From contig JAJHZJ010000009.1 in the NCBI GenBank assembly GCA_023548195.1, positions 4,862,715-4,926,714 on the forward strand: a stretch of DNA of 64,000 nt, written 5' to 3'. The notes beneath the pieces were generated by a model. That model was not told the DNA's origin. It searched no databases and saw only the letters and a list, made by a program, of their open reading frames with translations. Shown here piece after piece: positions 11,245-21,877 of the stretch (the first letter of the stretch is position 1; each line of letters begins with the position of its first letter). A program made the translations under genes and the position numbers. This DNA comes from Bettongia penicillata ogilbyi (lineage: Eukaryota > Chordata > Mammalia > Diprotodontia > Potoroidae).

Positions 11245-11612
11245 ATTACATGTATCATCTCATATCATATCATCTCACAACATTGCTATGAGATAAGTAC
11301 TGGAATATTATTGCCACATTTTAAAGAAACAGAGGTTGAGGGGAGACAAAGCTAGAGTTAGAGTCAGAGGATCTGGATCACCTCTTGACTCTGCTACTGG
11401 ATGCTTTTGTGATGTTGGTCAAGCCAGTTCATCTCTGTGACCCCCAATTTCCTCAGTTTCAAAATGAAAGGGTTTGAACCTCAGAGGTCTTTTCTAGCTT
11501 TAAGTCTGTGATCCAATAAGCTACAATCACACAGCTAGTAAGCATCAGAGGTGGGACTCGTCTTCCTAATTCTATGTCCAATACTCGACTCATTATGAAT
11601 ACTGCCTTCCTA
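11245..11612 (-). repeat. MIR SINE split by a second SINE
   Basis: The left part (to about 11354) holds the 3' half and core in antisense orientation. The right part (from about 11518) resumes with ACAATCACACAGCTAGTAAG and continues to the tRNA-like end. The two halves join into one MIR if 11355-11517 is removed. Confidence 0.75.
11355..11517 (+). repeat. MIR3/THER-like SINE nested in MIR
   Basis: Plus orientation: TGACTCTGCTACTGGATGC, TTTCCTCAGTTTCAAAATGAA, GGTTTGAACCTCAGAGGTC. It is flanked by the direct repeat AAGCTA at 11349-11354 and 11518-11523, consistent with a target-site duplication in the host MIR. Confidence 0.7.
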
Positions 11613-11664
11613 GCCTAGAACTCAGACTCCTAGGCAAATGCCCTTTCACTAAACCTTGCTTCTG

Positions 11665-11930
11665 TTCCCTAGGGATATGAAAGTCTTGAAGGCAAGCCCA
11701 TGTGTTTCAGGATTTTTTATTTTTGTCTTGTTTTGGTTTTTTTGTTTTTGGTACCACTCATTGAACTCAGTCCCATCAAAGGCATTCAATAAATTACTTG
11801 GTTTATTAGTTGATGTGGCATTTTCATCAAGTCCAGTGTAAACAAAATGTATGTCTCACACACTGAGATCCTACCCCAGTTGCTTGTGTATGACAAATGT
11901 CTAATAAATGTTTGCTGAATTGAATTCAAT
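11665..11930 (+). repeat. L2/MIR 3' tail fragments
   Basis: AAGTCTTGAAGGCAAGCCCA, GCATTCAATAAATTACTTGG and later AATGTCTAATAAATGTTTGC are typical of L2 3' ends in plus orientation. The middle is T-rich and diverged. Confidence 0.45.
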
Positions 11931-12118
11931 TGAATCCAGATTCCTTGGAGTGTTGTCCTACATCCAATATAACTTTCCTGTCCATGCATATTGTGCTGCT
12001 TTCTCTCACCTGCTAAATCTTAGAATCAAATGTATTTAAACTTCTTATTTCTTTATTTGCATATTTGTATAAATGTATGTAGATTATTTCTCTATCTCTA
12101 TCACTTTCTGAGTCATTA

Positions 12119-12136
12119 CCCCCCCCCCCCCCCCCG
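12119..12136 (+). repeat. Poly-C homopolymer
   Basis: A run of about 18 C followed by GG. Long C runs are prone to assembly and length error. Confidence 0.9.
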
Positions 12137-12184
12137 GTACATTTATGTGATAGAAAGAGCTCTAACCTAGGAATCTTGACTAAG

Positions 12185-12565
12185 TTAGAATCACAGAATT
12201 TGAGAATTGAAAGAGGTGGGAATAAGGGTTCTAGTTCAACCCATACAAGCATCCATCTAGTCTTTGCCTAAAGATATCCAAGGAAGAAAAATCCACTCCC
12301 TCTCCAAGTAAACCATTCCACTTTGGAGAGTTGTATTTGTTGGGAATTCTTTCCTGACTTCAGGCCTGGGTTCACTTTTTTTGTAGCTTCCACCCATTGC
12401 TTCTGGTTCTTCCCTTGAGGATAAATAGAATAAAACAAATCCTCCTTCCATGTAAAAGCTCTCCTGCTTCTTGAAGATAGAAATCACATTCCCCCAAGTG
12501 TCCTCTCTTCTAGGTTAAACATTCCTATTTCCTTCTTCATCCTGGTCGTCCTCCTCTGGATACCC
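12185..12565 (-). repeat. CR1/L3 LINE 3' fragment
   Basis: In antisense order: ATCACAGAATTTGAGAATTG, GTTCAACCC, ACCATTCCACTTTGGAGAG, AGCTTCCACCCATTGCTTCTGG, TCTTCTAGGTTAAACATTCC, and CATCCTGGTCGTCCTCCTCTGG. On the other strand these are the C-terminal end of the CR1-type ORF2 and its 3' end, here with broken frames. Confidence 0.85.
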
Positions 12566-12967
12566 CCCCACCTTACTTTTGCCCATTGCAGGGTTATTAT
12601 TGTGTACCACTACAAAATATATGTTCTTCTGCAAAAAAGGAAAATTATTTATTTTCTACTTAAAATTAGATGAGGTGCAATGATGGTAGAGAGTAGCTGT
12701 CACATATAATTTTTAAAAAATTTTTATCACTCAGATCCTTTAGCTTCAATCACTTCATATAGATCTGACTAGAGGCACTGAGGAGTGTGTGTGCATTCAA
12801 GGGCAAATTTTGGCACCCTGTCAAGGTGAGAAAAGGCTAGCATTGTTTCTTAAGGGTCATGCACTACTGAAAGTGCTTGTGTTTCCCCTATAGTGCAAAA
12901 AATGTTATGGGAATTTTCTGTTAGCTACAGAGCCTTGAATTTCTTTCTTTCTTTTCTTTCTTCCATC

Positions 12968-12968
<1 letters not shown>
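12566..12968. other. No recognised feature
   Basis: No gene or repeat family recognised between the L3 fragment and the TC microsatellite. Confidence 0.4.

Positions 12969-13034
<66 letters not shown>
12969..13034 (+). repeat. (TC)n microsatellite
   Basis: About 32 uninterrupted TC units, followed by a looser pyrimidine tract to about 13080. The Ser/Leu-rich frame across it is not a gene. Confidence 0.95.
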
Positions 13035-13036
<2 letters not shown>

Positions 13037-13639
13037 CACCTCTCTCCCTACCTCCTTCCCTTTCTTCCTTCCTTTCTTCCTAGGAATGGACTTTGGAACT
13101 TTGTCTACTATTCGTCACTGTTTCTCATTTCCAAATTCTTCCAGATTTTTGATGTCATCTTTAAGTTATGACTTGATTACTTGGTTGAAAGCATATTTCA
13201 TTTCACTTCCAGCCATCTATGTGTGCAATATGAGCATTGTGAAAACAAAACAAAACACCACTATGACCACCACCATAACAAAGAGGTTAGATTGTAGGGA
13301 GAAGGAATGCTTATGAGCTAACAGTTGTATTATGTTAGATAATTTTAGCTAGAAAAAGTTGCTGAACTATAATCAACATGTTTAGTGATCTGCACATAAT
13401 TCTTCCACATTCAGTGGATAATCTAGGCACTTCATTTTGTACTGTTTAGCCCCCTTTTGAATTTGCAATATGTGCCCATTGATTTTAATGACTCTCTCAA
13501 CTGGTGTTCATTGAAGCATTTGTCTAGACTTAATGAGAATAACCTAGACTCTGCAAAACCATCAAAGCTCACAGTCAGAAGAAAATTCAGAGGTATTTAT
13601 TTGAACTTGTGCCTACATGACAAAGAATCATTGTGTAAC
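13035..13639. other. No recognised feature
   Basis: Short frames only and no recognised repeat. Confidence 0.4.
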
Positions 13640-13830
13640 ATTACCCACAAATAGTAATCCAGATTCTGATTGAAACTCTTTAGTGTGATGAAGCCCACTC
13701 TCTCCTAAAGCCATCCATTTCATTTGTGGACAGTATGAATTGAGCTTAAGTATCGCTCTCTATTGCTTACAACCATCGTGCCTAGCTCTAGTCTCTGAGA
13801 TCAACCAGAATAAAAACATCTTTCAAAAAA
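13640..13830 (-). repeat. CR1/L3 LINE fragment, diverged
   Basis: GATGAAGCCCACTCTCTCC, CCATCCATTTCATTTGTGG and TTGCTTACAACCATCGTGCC match the antisense CR1/L3 order seen more clearly at 12185-12565. Confidence 0.5.
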
Positions 13831-14994
13831 GCATGGTGATGGTGATTGTAACACTAACCTATTTCTTAATTCCCTTCTGTCTCTAAACCTGTAATCTATT
13901 CAAATCTATTCTCTCAAACATGACAGGTTTAAAGTACTTGAGGCATATATTACCTCCAATGAGTATTCTATTCAAGCAAAGTTTTCTGAATATCTCTCCT
14001 GTTGGTGAAGTGATATGGTATGTTGCCTTTTCCCATGAGGAAAATAAATGTGCTAACCACTTATTAAAGAAGTAAGGGATGCTCTGAACCATTTTAGAGA
14101 AAGAGACATTAATGAGTTAATCCTCCTTTGCAATGTTTGCCACTGAAAGGAAAAGAAAACGGAATGAAGATTTCATAAACTGACCTAGGCTTTGCCATTG
14201 ACCTGCCAAGATTCTCTCCGCATTGGCTACTTTAATGAATGATTATATTTGTGACAGTTTTCAGTCAGAGGCTTTCAGCCTAATAAAAATGTCAAGTTAA
14301 GTGAGACAGTTAGAAGAACACATAAATTCTGAAGAGGCTATAATTTTTGAAGGTTCTTAGTTTGTGAATAACAAGGGAGTGGGGGAAAATATAGCTGCCA
14401 TTGTAGGGAACTACTGAATAACTATTTATTTCTTCAACATATCCTTGTAGGCTACATTGATGTTTCAAAATTAGAAATGTATCCTGAGAACACTTCACTG
14501 CTTGAAGTTTTTCTTGACCATGAAAAGCAGTTTTGTGTACGTATATTACAAAGAGAAGCATTGAATAAACACAACTTGAGTGTAAGTCTCATTTAGATGG
14601 GTCTGGGGATTGTGACCAGAGAAGTATTTAGGGACATATCATATAGGCCATTTCTCTCCCTAGAGTGGGTTGTGTACTCTATGTCAATAGTGCAACCACT
14701 AGAATTGGAGAAGCTTTTACATGGGGAATTGATAGCTAAGGCTTGGTCTTAAAGGATGGCTAGAATTAATAGAGGTGGAGATGACAGAGTGAGGAAAGAA
14801 GGCTATGAAGACAATTAATATCTATAATAACAGCATTAATAGTAATAGACATGCTTTGTAGAAGAGTCAGTGAGGAAATTGTCCTGATTGGAACAGAGAT
14901 TTCATTTATGTTGAGGTCTGTCATGAAGTAAATACAGATATTCTTTAAATTCCTATGTTGTACAGAACAGGTCACTTCAAGAGATAGAAAGTTT
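13831..14994. other. No gene; possible weak L2 piece
   Basis: About 14700-14810 (GGCTTGGTCTTAAAGGATGG, then AGAGGTGGAGATGACAGAG) may be an antisense L2 remnant. The rest has no recognised content. Confidence 0.35.
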
Positions 14995-15915
14995 AGTTAA
15001 GAAATTATCTCATCGATCCAATATTTTTATTAGTGATATGGATGAAAGCATAGATGGTATGTTCATCAAGTGTGAAAATAAAATAGACAACCTATGCGTG
15101 CCAGAATTAGGATCCAGAAAGGTCTCAACAGACTGGAACAATGGACTGAAGCAAACAAGATGACATTTAATTGGAATAAATGTAAAGTCTTCCACTTGGG
15201 TTCAAAATAATCAAATCTACAAGTAGGGAGTGGTGGAGAAATGGTTAGAAAATAATTCATGTGAAACAGACATTGAGACTTTAGGCGTACTCCAAGATCA
15301 ACATGAGTCAATAAAGTAATTCGGCAGCCAAAAAAGGCAATGGGAGCTTAGCTTCGTTAATGTGACTGTAATGTTTGAGGAGAGGTAATACTTCTACTGT
15401 ACTCTGCTCTCATCAGAGCACATGCATCCTGTGTGTCCAGTTCTGAAAGTCATAATATAGAAGGGGCATTGCCAAACTCAGTTGTGTCCAAAAAATGTTG
15501 ACTGGGTTGGTGGAAAGGCTCAAAATTGGCGAGACACAGCGTGGTTGAAAGATCTGGAGATAGTGTATAAAAGCAAAGATTTGATAAGGGAAGAAGTAAT
15601 AGCAGTTTTTAAGTATCTTGAAGATTTGTCATATGGAATTGGAGCTGTTTACTTGGTTCTGAAGGCCAGAATGTTGACCAGTGAGTGAAAGTTATAGAGA
15701 CAAATTTGGATGCAGTGTAAGGAGAAATTTACCAACAGGTAAAACTCCCCAGAGGAAATGGACTACCAGAGCAGCTGCTTCTTTCAGAGACCAACAAGCT
15801 TTATGTGGAGTGGAGGCAACTTGTTGGGGTCATTGTAAATGGGATTTCAACTTTGGATGGAGATTAGACCAGATTAGCTCTGAGGTCCTTACTGGCTAAA
15901 TAGTTCTTTGAATAT
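14995..15915 (+). repeat. CR1/L3 LINE, about 0.9 kb of ORF2 end and 3' end
   Basis: The longest continuous CR1/L3 piece here. In order it shows TGGAATAAATGTAAAGTCTTCC, ATTCATGTGAAACAGACATTG, AACATGAGTCAATAAAGTAA, TACTGTACTCTGCTCTCATC, TTTAAGTATCTTGAAGATTTG, AGGAGAAATTTACCAACAGG, and GACCAGATTAGCTCTGAGG. This is the distal reverse-transcriptase ORF and 3' end of a CR1-clade LINE. Stops and frameshifts break the frame, and the surviving frames (15482-15688 and 15681-15899) are two pieces of it. No activity is expected. Confidence 0.88.
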
Positions 15916-16859
15916 ATTCCTTATAGATCTGTGAGTCCTTCTTAGACTTGAGGATGTAAGCTGTGTATCATTATGTTGAATAAAGTACCCAAATTCTTAG
16001 CCTGTGATTAGGTTACTCTTACTCTGAACCCTCATTTTCTGAAGTGCTACTCACAAATCTGTAGTCAAATTATTTAATGAATTTTGTGGTACTGATAATC
16101 TAGTTAATTAATTAGTACTATTATGATTAATTAGGATAATTATGATTGCTCCACTTGGAGTAGATGTTGATAATACAATTGTATCACCCTCTTTTTTATC
16201 TATATAGAGCTATTTTGTATTTAGTTATCACCTTTCAAAATGGGACATGCTACATTTTATACTGGGGTATGTGTAACAAAAAACAGCAGTAACAAAAAAA
16301 CTATTGTCATTAAATGTTACAATATTCTTAAAGGTGAGTGTTAACCCATGTTTAAAACACATGACCATGAAAGATTTTTGAGTGGATTTAAAGGGTGTGA
16401 TCTGATGATAAAGGTGCAGAATTATTGTATGTTATTTTTAATGCATCTTAATTCACATCATGGGATTTATTCATGAATTCTTTGGACAGGATTGTGCAAG
16501 TTGACATTCTTTTTTGTGCCTCTCACACCTTCCATGGGCTTGGCTAAGCCAGAGAGAAACATGGTATTTATGTTTCTCTATGTCCGTCTTCAAACACTCA
16601 CTCTGCCTAGAATTTGACATCTCCACAGCAAGGGGGCTTGTTGGCAGTAAAATTTGGTGGATATCCAACCTTGGTAGAGATCCTGAATTAATTAGCTAAC
16701 CTGTCTGCCCAGGAGACAGATTCACAGAGTGGAACAATATTCCATTATGGCATGATGGAAAGCCAAATGAATGACAATGAATTTCAGGCAACTAAAAAAG
16801 TAAATGACTTTAAAGAATTTAATATATAGTTAATGTAACAGAAAGGAGTTCTGCATCAT
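15916..16859. other. No recognised feature
   Basis: AT-rich. The pair of opposed short frames at 16471-16699 has no domain. Confidence 0.4.
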
Positions 16860-16985
16860 GGGGTTATTCAAACAAGTCTCAGATGACCAGTTGTCAAGGA
16901 TTTTGTTGCGAGATTCCACACTGGACAGAGGGTTGGACTAGATCACCTTTAAGGACCTTTCAGCTCTTTCTCTGAATATAAAATT
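16860..16985 (+). repeat. CR1/L3 LINE 3' terminus
   Basis: AGATGACCAGTTGTCAAGG, then GGGTTGGACTAGATCACCTTT and AAGGACCTTTCAGCTC are the final part of CR1/L3 elements. Confidence 0.8.
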
Positions 16986-17585
16986 TTGTAATTATGTAAA
17001 ACCTATTTATGCCTATGTTTGGTTATTCTAAAGGAAAAATGACAAAGAGTAAGGCCCCTTTTGTCAGGCTGTCTTTAGAATAAGAGCTGTTTTTAAGTCT
17101 TGAGATGAAATTTTCACTGGAAGTCACAGACAGCATGCTAATGAGCTCTTCTCCTTTTTCTTGCAAAGTTGTTTCTCGTTCAAGTTTATGTTTCTTTCGC
17201 TGAATGCCTGTCTCTCGTGAATTGCTTCTGCTGTCTCTTGTCTGAAAGAAATCCTTCTTTGCTGTCTAAAAGCAAAGGCAGAGGAGGTTCTCCCAAGAAA
17301 TTTATTCTAAAACATTTTAGTGCCTAGCTTAGTGATGTGATTACAGAGTTTGCCTTGCTGTCTGTCCACTACTAAAGTTGATTGCCCATTGTCATTTGGG
17401 CAGTTGTTTTGCATGGTGATGAGGTGTGGGGTGGGGATTTTACTTCCATTGTCATTTGAAAAACATGAAATATAGATTTTATGAAACAAAAAATGTTCCC
17501 AAAAGTCCTTTTCCAGAAACTATTTCCTGGAATTAATGTTCAAGCACTGTCATCTCTCAATGGTTCCATGCTTATTATCCTGGTT
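16986..17585. other. No recognised feature
   Basis: Sequence without a recognised repeat; 17090-17280 is of high complexity. The 60-codon minus frame at 17307-17489 is unsupported. Confidence 0.4.
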
Positions 17586-17630
17586 GATATTGATATGATA
17601 TGATATGATATGATATGATATGATATGATA
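17586..17630 (+). repeat. (GATAT)n pentanucleotide microsatellite
   Basis: About eight tandem copies of a GATAT/TGATA pentamer. Confidence 0.95.
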
Positions 17631-17794
17631 GCTTATTACCTAGGCTGGTTGCAAATAAATTATCAGTAAAAGCACAAAAACAGAGAACAGAGAAGGAGAA
17701 GAAGTAAAAATCAAATCTGTCACATATTCTTGCTTGTTAATCATTTTGGAGATTTTCTGCTGATTTTATTTACCTATAAAACATCAAATATTGA

Positions 17795-18110
17795 CTTAGT
17801 ATGAACTCTACATGCTATTGGTGACACCAAAGATGTGTAGGGCAAGGAACTTAAAATCTGGCTGGGGAGATAAAACTTACTTGTATTACTAAACACCGCT
17901 GGGAGTGTAAGTGCCAAGAGACTGATATGGATGATAAATAATAGACATTTTCAGTAGGGGAAATTTACTATGTTCTGAAATAGTCAAGGCAAGCTTGGGG
18001 GTGTGAGTGGCACAGGGGAGAGCATTACCGTAAACAGTCATGGAAATGTCTGATCTGATGTACTAAGAATTTATGAGATGGGGATGAGTGATTTAATACT
18101 GCAAAGTCAC
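17795..18110 (-). repeat. L2 LINE fragment
   Basis: CAAGGAACTTAAAATCTGGCTG (the antisense L2 CTCAAGGAGCTTACAATCT counterpart) and the following GAGATAAAACTTAC block fit an antisense L2 3' end. Diverged. Confidence 0.55.
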
Positions 18111-18174
18111 CTGGTGAAAAATTAAAGTTCAAGAGCTTCTAGATGTTGCTGAGGGCTCTATTGAAGTAAGAGTC

Positions 18175-18360
18175 CAGGGGTTCTTAACTTGAAGTCTATG
18201 AACTTTAAAAAAAATCATATATATATTTAATGTGTTTCTCTGGTAACCCCATGCCTTTTATTTTATGTGTTTTAGAACAGTATTTTAAGATGAGATCCAT
18301 AAATTTCTCCATATTACCAAAGTGGGCCATGACATACCCAAAAAAGGTTAAGAACCCTTA
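18175..18360. mobile_element. hAT-like MITE with terminal inverted repeats
   Basis: The ends are inverted copies: CAGGGGTTCTTAAC at 18175-18188 and GTTAAGAACCCTTA at 18347-18360. The internal part contains ATAAATTTCTCCATATTACC and AAGTGGGCCATGACATACC, as in old non-autonomous hAT (MER-type) elements. It is 186 bp with no coding capacity. I could not confirm an 8-bp target-site duplication. Confidence 0.65.
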
Positions 18361-18399
18361 GTTCAATGGTAGCCCTCTATGGGGTGAGGGGAGGGGCAG

Positions 18400-18545
18400 T
18401 TGGAGGGGAAAATAAATTTATATGATAACTTTGTTATATATTTAAAAAGAACAGCAAGTTATACATAATAGATTTTCAGTTTATGTGCAATCATCTTTTT
18501 AAAAATTATATTATGCTATGGAAATGCTTGTTTTATTCCATAAAT
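18400..18545 (+). repeat. L1 3'-end fragment
   Basis: Reverse complement of the L1 3' end seen at 20684-20817 and 57930-58310: it contains TATTATGCTATGGAAATGCTTG and TTTTATTCCATAAATC. It ends in a (CA)n tract at 18549-18590. Confidence 0.7.
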
Positions 18546-18548
18546 CAA

Positions 18549-18590
18549 ATACACACACACATTCACACACACACATACATACACATATAA
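18549..18590 (+). repeat. (CA)n microsatellite at an L1 tail
   Basis: Interrupted CA/CATA repeat directly after the L1 3' end. Confidence 0.85.
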
Positions 18591-18771
18591 GATGCTTAGT
18601 TTAGAAGCTCTCACTAGAGGTCTTCAAGCAGAGGCAAGGTGCCTACTTGTTGTACTTATTAGAGAGAGTTATTAACTAGTATCATGGAAATAGTGTTTTA
18701 ATCCTAAAAAAAATCCTAAAACAATGTCCTAGCCTAGCCTTTATGTTAGGCTAAGTTTTCCTTAATAGGTA

Positions 18772-18862
18772 TTGAAGTTCAAATCTGGCCTCAGGTACTT
18801 ACTAGCTGTGTGACCCTGGGCAAGTAGCTTAACCCCAATTGCCTCCAATAAACAAAAAACAT
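18772..18862 (+). repeat. Short marsupial SINE fragment with A-rich tail
   Basis: GTTCAAATCTGGCCTCAGG, then GCTGTGTGACCCTGGGCAAG, CTTAACCCCAATTGCCTCC and an A-rich tail. This copy lacks the RTE-type tail of the other SINEs here. Confidence 0.85.
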
Positions 18863-19376
18863 AAATCTTTGAGATTTAATTCAGTCAAAGGAAGACCTGG
18901 GATATTGACATGTGTTCGTGATTGGCTAAATGGAAGCTGGGCATGGAATCAAATGTATTTAGAAGCGGGCTGATGAGATAATATATGGAAAGTGCTTTGC
19001 AAATCTTATAATGCTCTATAAATATTGTTATGTATTAAGTTATTATAATTGTTATAATATATATTAGCCAATGGAATAGGAAAATAACAGAATGTGGTAA
19101 CTAATTGGATATAGTCCATGATGATGTGGAAAAGGAAAAGATAAGAAACTCAATTAGAGGAAATAGGAAAGAAATTATATTTTTTAAAGGTATGAATTCT
19201 TGAAGCTTGAAGATAGAGAATGGTTAGGAATTTTGACACCTAACAATTGAGATAATATCTGTAAAGTGCTTAAGTGTTTGATGATATCATAGATGCTTGA
19301 TTAAGTGTTCCTCCTTTCCTCTCTTCATTCTTCCCTCCCTCCCTTGCGTTCTCCCTCCTTCCTTTTATTCTTTCTT
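18863..19376. other. No recognised feature
   Basis: Possible weak MIR remnant near 18970-19070 (AAAGTGCTTTGCAAATCTTATA). No gene. Confidence 0.4.
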
Positions 19377-19708
19377 CCCTTCCTTCCTTCCTTCCTTCCT
19401 TCCTTCCTTCCTTCCTTCCTTCCTTCCTTCCTTCCTTCCTCCTTCCTTCCTTCCTTCCTTCCTTCCTTCCTTCCTTCCTCCTTCCTTCCTTCCTTCCTTC
19501 CTTCCTTCCTTCCTTCCTTCCTTCCTTCCTTCCTTCCTCCTTCCTTCCTTCCTTCCTTCCTTCCTTCCTTCCTTCCTTCCTTCCTTCCTTCCTTCCTTCC
19601 TTCCTCCCTTCCTTCCTTCCTCCCTTCCTTCCTTCCTTCCTTCCTTCCTTCCTTCCTTCCTTCCTTCCTTCCTTCCTTCCTTCCTTCCTTCCTTCCTTCC
19701 TTCCTTCC
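19377..19708 (+). repeat. (CTTC)n microsatellite, about 330 bp
   Basis: A very long, nearly pure tetranucleotide array with only a few CCTCC interruptions. It gives three overlapping fake frames of 139-146 codons (Phe/Leu/Pro/Ser on one strand, Gly/Arg/Lys/Glu on the other). Confidence 0.97.
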
Positions 19709-20299
19709 ACCTAGAGTTAGCTAAACATACTAGATAGCTAGCAAATGCTTGTTGAATGACTGAATCTGTGTAATTGTGTTGATAATTTGGCCTTAGAGGT
19801 TACATCTGTTGTTTTTTTTTGTGGGTTGGTTTTTTCTGTTGAGGTGCAATGGGAAGCTATAACTTTGGCTTTTGTTTTACTGTTCGAGCAGCACGACTCA
19901 CTGGTGAACAGATGAAAAAGCTAGAGAAGCCAGATGTGACACTTCTGGTGGATCCACATTCTTTATATGCCAAACACTGGCATTGCTGTGACCTTTTATT
20001 TTCTCCAGAAATTGCTATTATTTTGGCATTACATATCCTTACATCAAAGTATCATCATTAAAATTTAATTGTATATGCTGTTGGGTTAAATAATTACACA
20101 CAGAACTGCTTTTCACCTGCTAAAGCCTCTAGTTTATCATGGTTATATTGACATCTTGCCCTTTATGTAGGACATAACCATAGTAGTATATAATCACTAA
20201 AGCACTATGTTGATAGACCAGATGGTGAAATGTAAGATAAATGCACAGCTGGAATGAAAATGAGCAAATGTAGCTGAGTTCCAACTGAGAAGGGTAAAT
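19709..20299. other. No recognised feature
   Basis: A 70-codon frame at 19849-20061 has mixed composition but no domain that I recognise and no visible splice context. Confidence 0.4.
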
Positions 20300-20470
20300 T
20301 AATAATAGCTATAATATAATGCTTTAAGGTTTGCAAAGCATGTTGCAAAAATTATTTAATTTGATCTTCCCAACAATCCTAGGAGGTAGGGGCTAGCATA
20401 TCCCCATTTTATAGAGGAGGAAGCTGAGATAGAGGTTAAGTGACTTACCCAAAGTCACGTGGGAAAAGGG
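20300..20470 (-). repeat. MIR SINE
   Basis: Antisense: AATAATAGCTATAATATAATG, GGTTTGCAAAGCATG, CCTAGGAGGTAGGGG, CCCCATTTTATAGAGGAGG, GTTAAGTGACTTACCCAAAG. Confidence 0.85.
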
Positions 20471-20683
20471 AGTAATTTGTCTTCCTTTGATTAATTTGAG
20501 AAGGCTTCTGGAAAGGAGATATTTCAAGAACAGATCAAGTGCTGGGGGAAAGTATTTGGAGTAGTGGCTTGGGGGTTGTGATATTGGGGAGATTGAGAGG
20601 GGAATTCCAAGGTATGCTGTTCCTTTCCAATGATGAAAGTGGGATGATTGCACTATGGAAGTATTAAACTAATTTCAGGGGAG
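20471..20683. other. Short stretch, probable L2 remnant
   Basis: GAAAGGAGATATTTCAAGAAC and GGGGAATTCCAAGGTATGC hint at an antisense L2 middle part, but the match is weak. Confidence 0.3.
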
Positions 20684-20817
20684 TTATTTTTTTAAATTTT
20701 ATTTTATTTTTAATTTATGGAATAAAACAAGCATTTTCACAATGTAGTATACTAAACAGGGATTACATAGGAAACTGCAATCTGTTATTTAAAACTTACC
20801 ATTCCTTTTAAATTCAT
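20684..20817 (-). repeat. L1 3' end, left part of the host of HAL1-like copy 1
   Basis: On plus: TTTAATTTATGGAATAAAAC, AAGCATTTTCACAATG, GAAACTGCAATCTG, ATTCCTTTTAAATTCAT. The same element is uninterrupted at 57930-58310. Here it stops after AAATTCAT (20810-20817) and resumes at 24704 with the same eight bases. Confidence 0.85.
20810..20817. repeat. Target-site duplication, left (AAATTCAT)
   Basis: Eight bases repeated exactly at 24704-24711, bracketing HAL1-like copy 1. The interrupted L1 becomes continuous when the bracketed block and one copy are removed. Confidence 0.8.
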
Positions 20818-21124
20818 TTATTTATTTATTTTGATTAATTAATTTATTTTTTATTTAACTTTTTACATTCATTTTCACAAAATTTTGGGTTCCAAATTTT
20901 CTTCCCTTTTATCCCCTCACCCCACCCCAATACAATGGGCATTCTAATTTCCCCTATCACCAATCTGCCCTCTCTTCTATCATCCCTCCCTTCTCTTGTC
21001 CCCATCTTCTCTTTTGTCCTGTAGGGCCAGAGGACTTTCTATTCCCCATTACCTGTATTTTTTATTTCCTAGTTGCAACAACAATACTAAACAGTTGTTC
21101 CTAAAACTTTGAGTTCCAAATTCT

Positions 21125-21146
21125 CCCCATCCCTCCCTCCCCACCC
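21125..21146 (-). other. G-quadruplex-type tract in the 3' region, copy 1
   Basis: On the minus strand it reads GGGTGGGGAGGGAGGG and then ATGGGG: four or more runs of at least three G separated by one or two bases. The same tract is at 31519-31540 in copy 2. L1 3' untranslated regions often carry such tracts. Confidence 0.75.
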
Positions 21147-21469
21147 ATTCCCTTTGGGAAGGCAGCCAATTCAATATAGACCCTATCTGTGTAGTTTTGC
21201 AAATCACTTCGATAATAGTCGTGTTGTGTAAGACTAACTGTATTTCCCTCCATCCTATCCTGCCCCCCATTGTTTCTATTCTGTCTTTTGATCCTGTCCC
21301 TCCCCGAGTGTTGACTTCAAATTGCTCCCTCCTCCCATTGCCCTCCCTACCATCACCCCTTGCTTATCTCCTTCTCCCCACTTTCCTGTATTGTAAGATA
21401 GGTTTTCATACCAAAATGAGTGTGCATTTTATTCCTTCCTTTAGTCGAATGTGATGGGGGTAAATTTCT

Positions 21470-21493
21470 TGGTTTTTTTTTTTTTTTTTTTCT
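21470..21493 (+). repeat. Poly-T tract within the 3' region of copy 1
   Basis: About 20 T in copy 1. The matching site in copy 2 (about 31876) has only six, so the run expanded after or between insertions. Confidence 0.8.
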
Positions 21494-21659
21494 CAGCTCT
21501 CCTTTTTTTCCCTCCACTAAAAAGTCTCCTGCTTGCCTCTTGAATGAGATATAATTTACCCCATTCCATTTCACCCTCTCTCCTCCCACTACATTTCTCT
21601 CTCACCATTTACCTTAATTTCTTTTAAGATATGGTCCCATCCTATTCAATTCACTCTGT

Positions 21660-21741
21660 GCTCTCTGTCTCTGTATGTGCGTGCATGTGTGTATGTGTGT
21701 GTGCATGCACGCGTGTACATGTGTGTGTATGTGTGTGTGTA
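21660..21741 (+). repeat. (TG)n-like microsatellite inside copy 1
   Basis: A GTGTATGTGTGTGTGCATGCA-type tract at the same element position as 32066-32133 in copy 2. It was therefore part of the source element. Confidence 0.9.
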
Positions 21742-21877
21742 TAATCCCACCAACTACCCAGATACTGAAAAATTTTAAGAGTTACAAATATTGTCTTTCC
21801 ATGTAGGAATGTAAACAGTTCACTTTTGGTAAGTCCCTTATGACTTCTCTTTACTGTTTACTTTTTCATGCTTCTTC

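Noticed and set aside
12900..13171. Ser/Leu-rich 92-codon frame
   Set aside because: The repeat region is the TC microsatellite read in one frame.
19270..19737. Open frames of 139-146 codons on both strands
   Set aside because: They are translations of the CTTC microsatellite with period-four residue patterns and no unique sequence.
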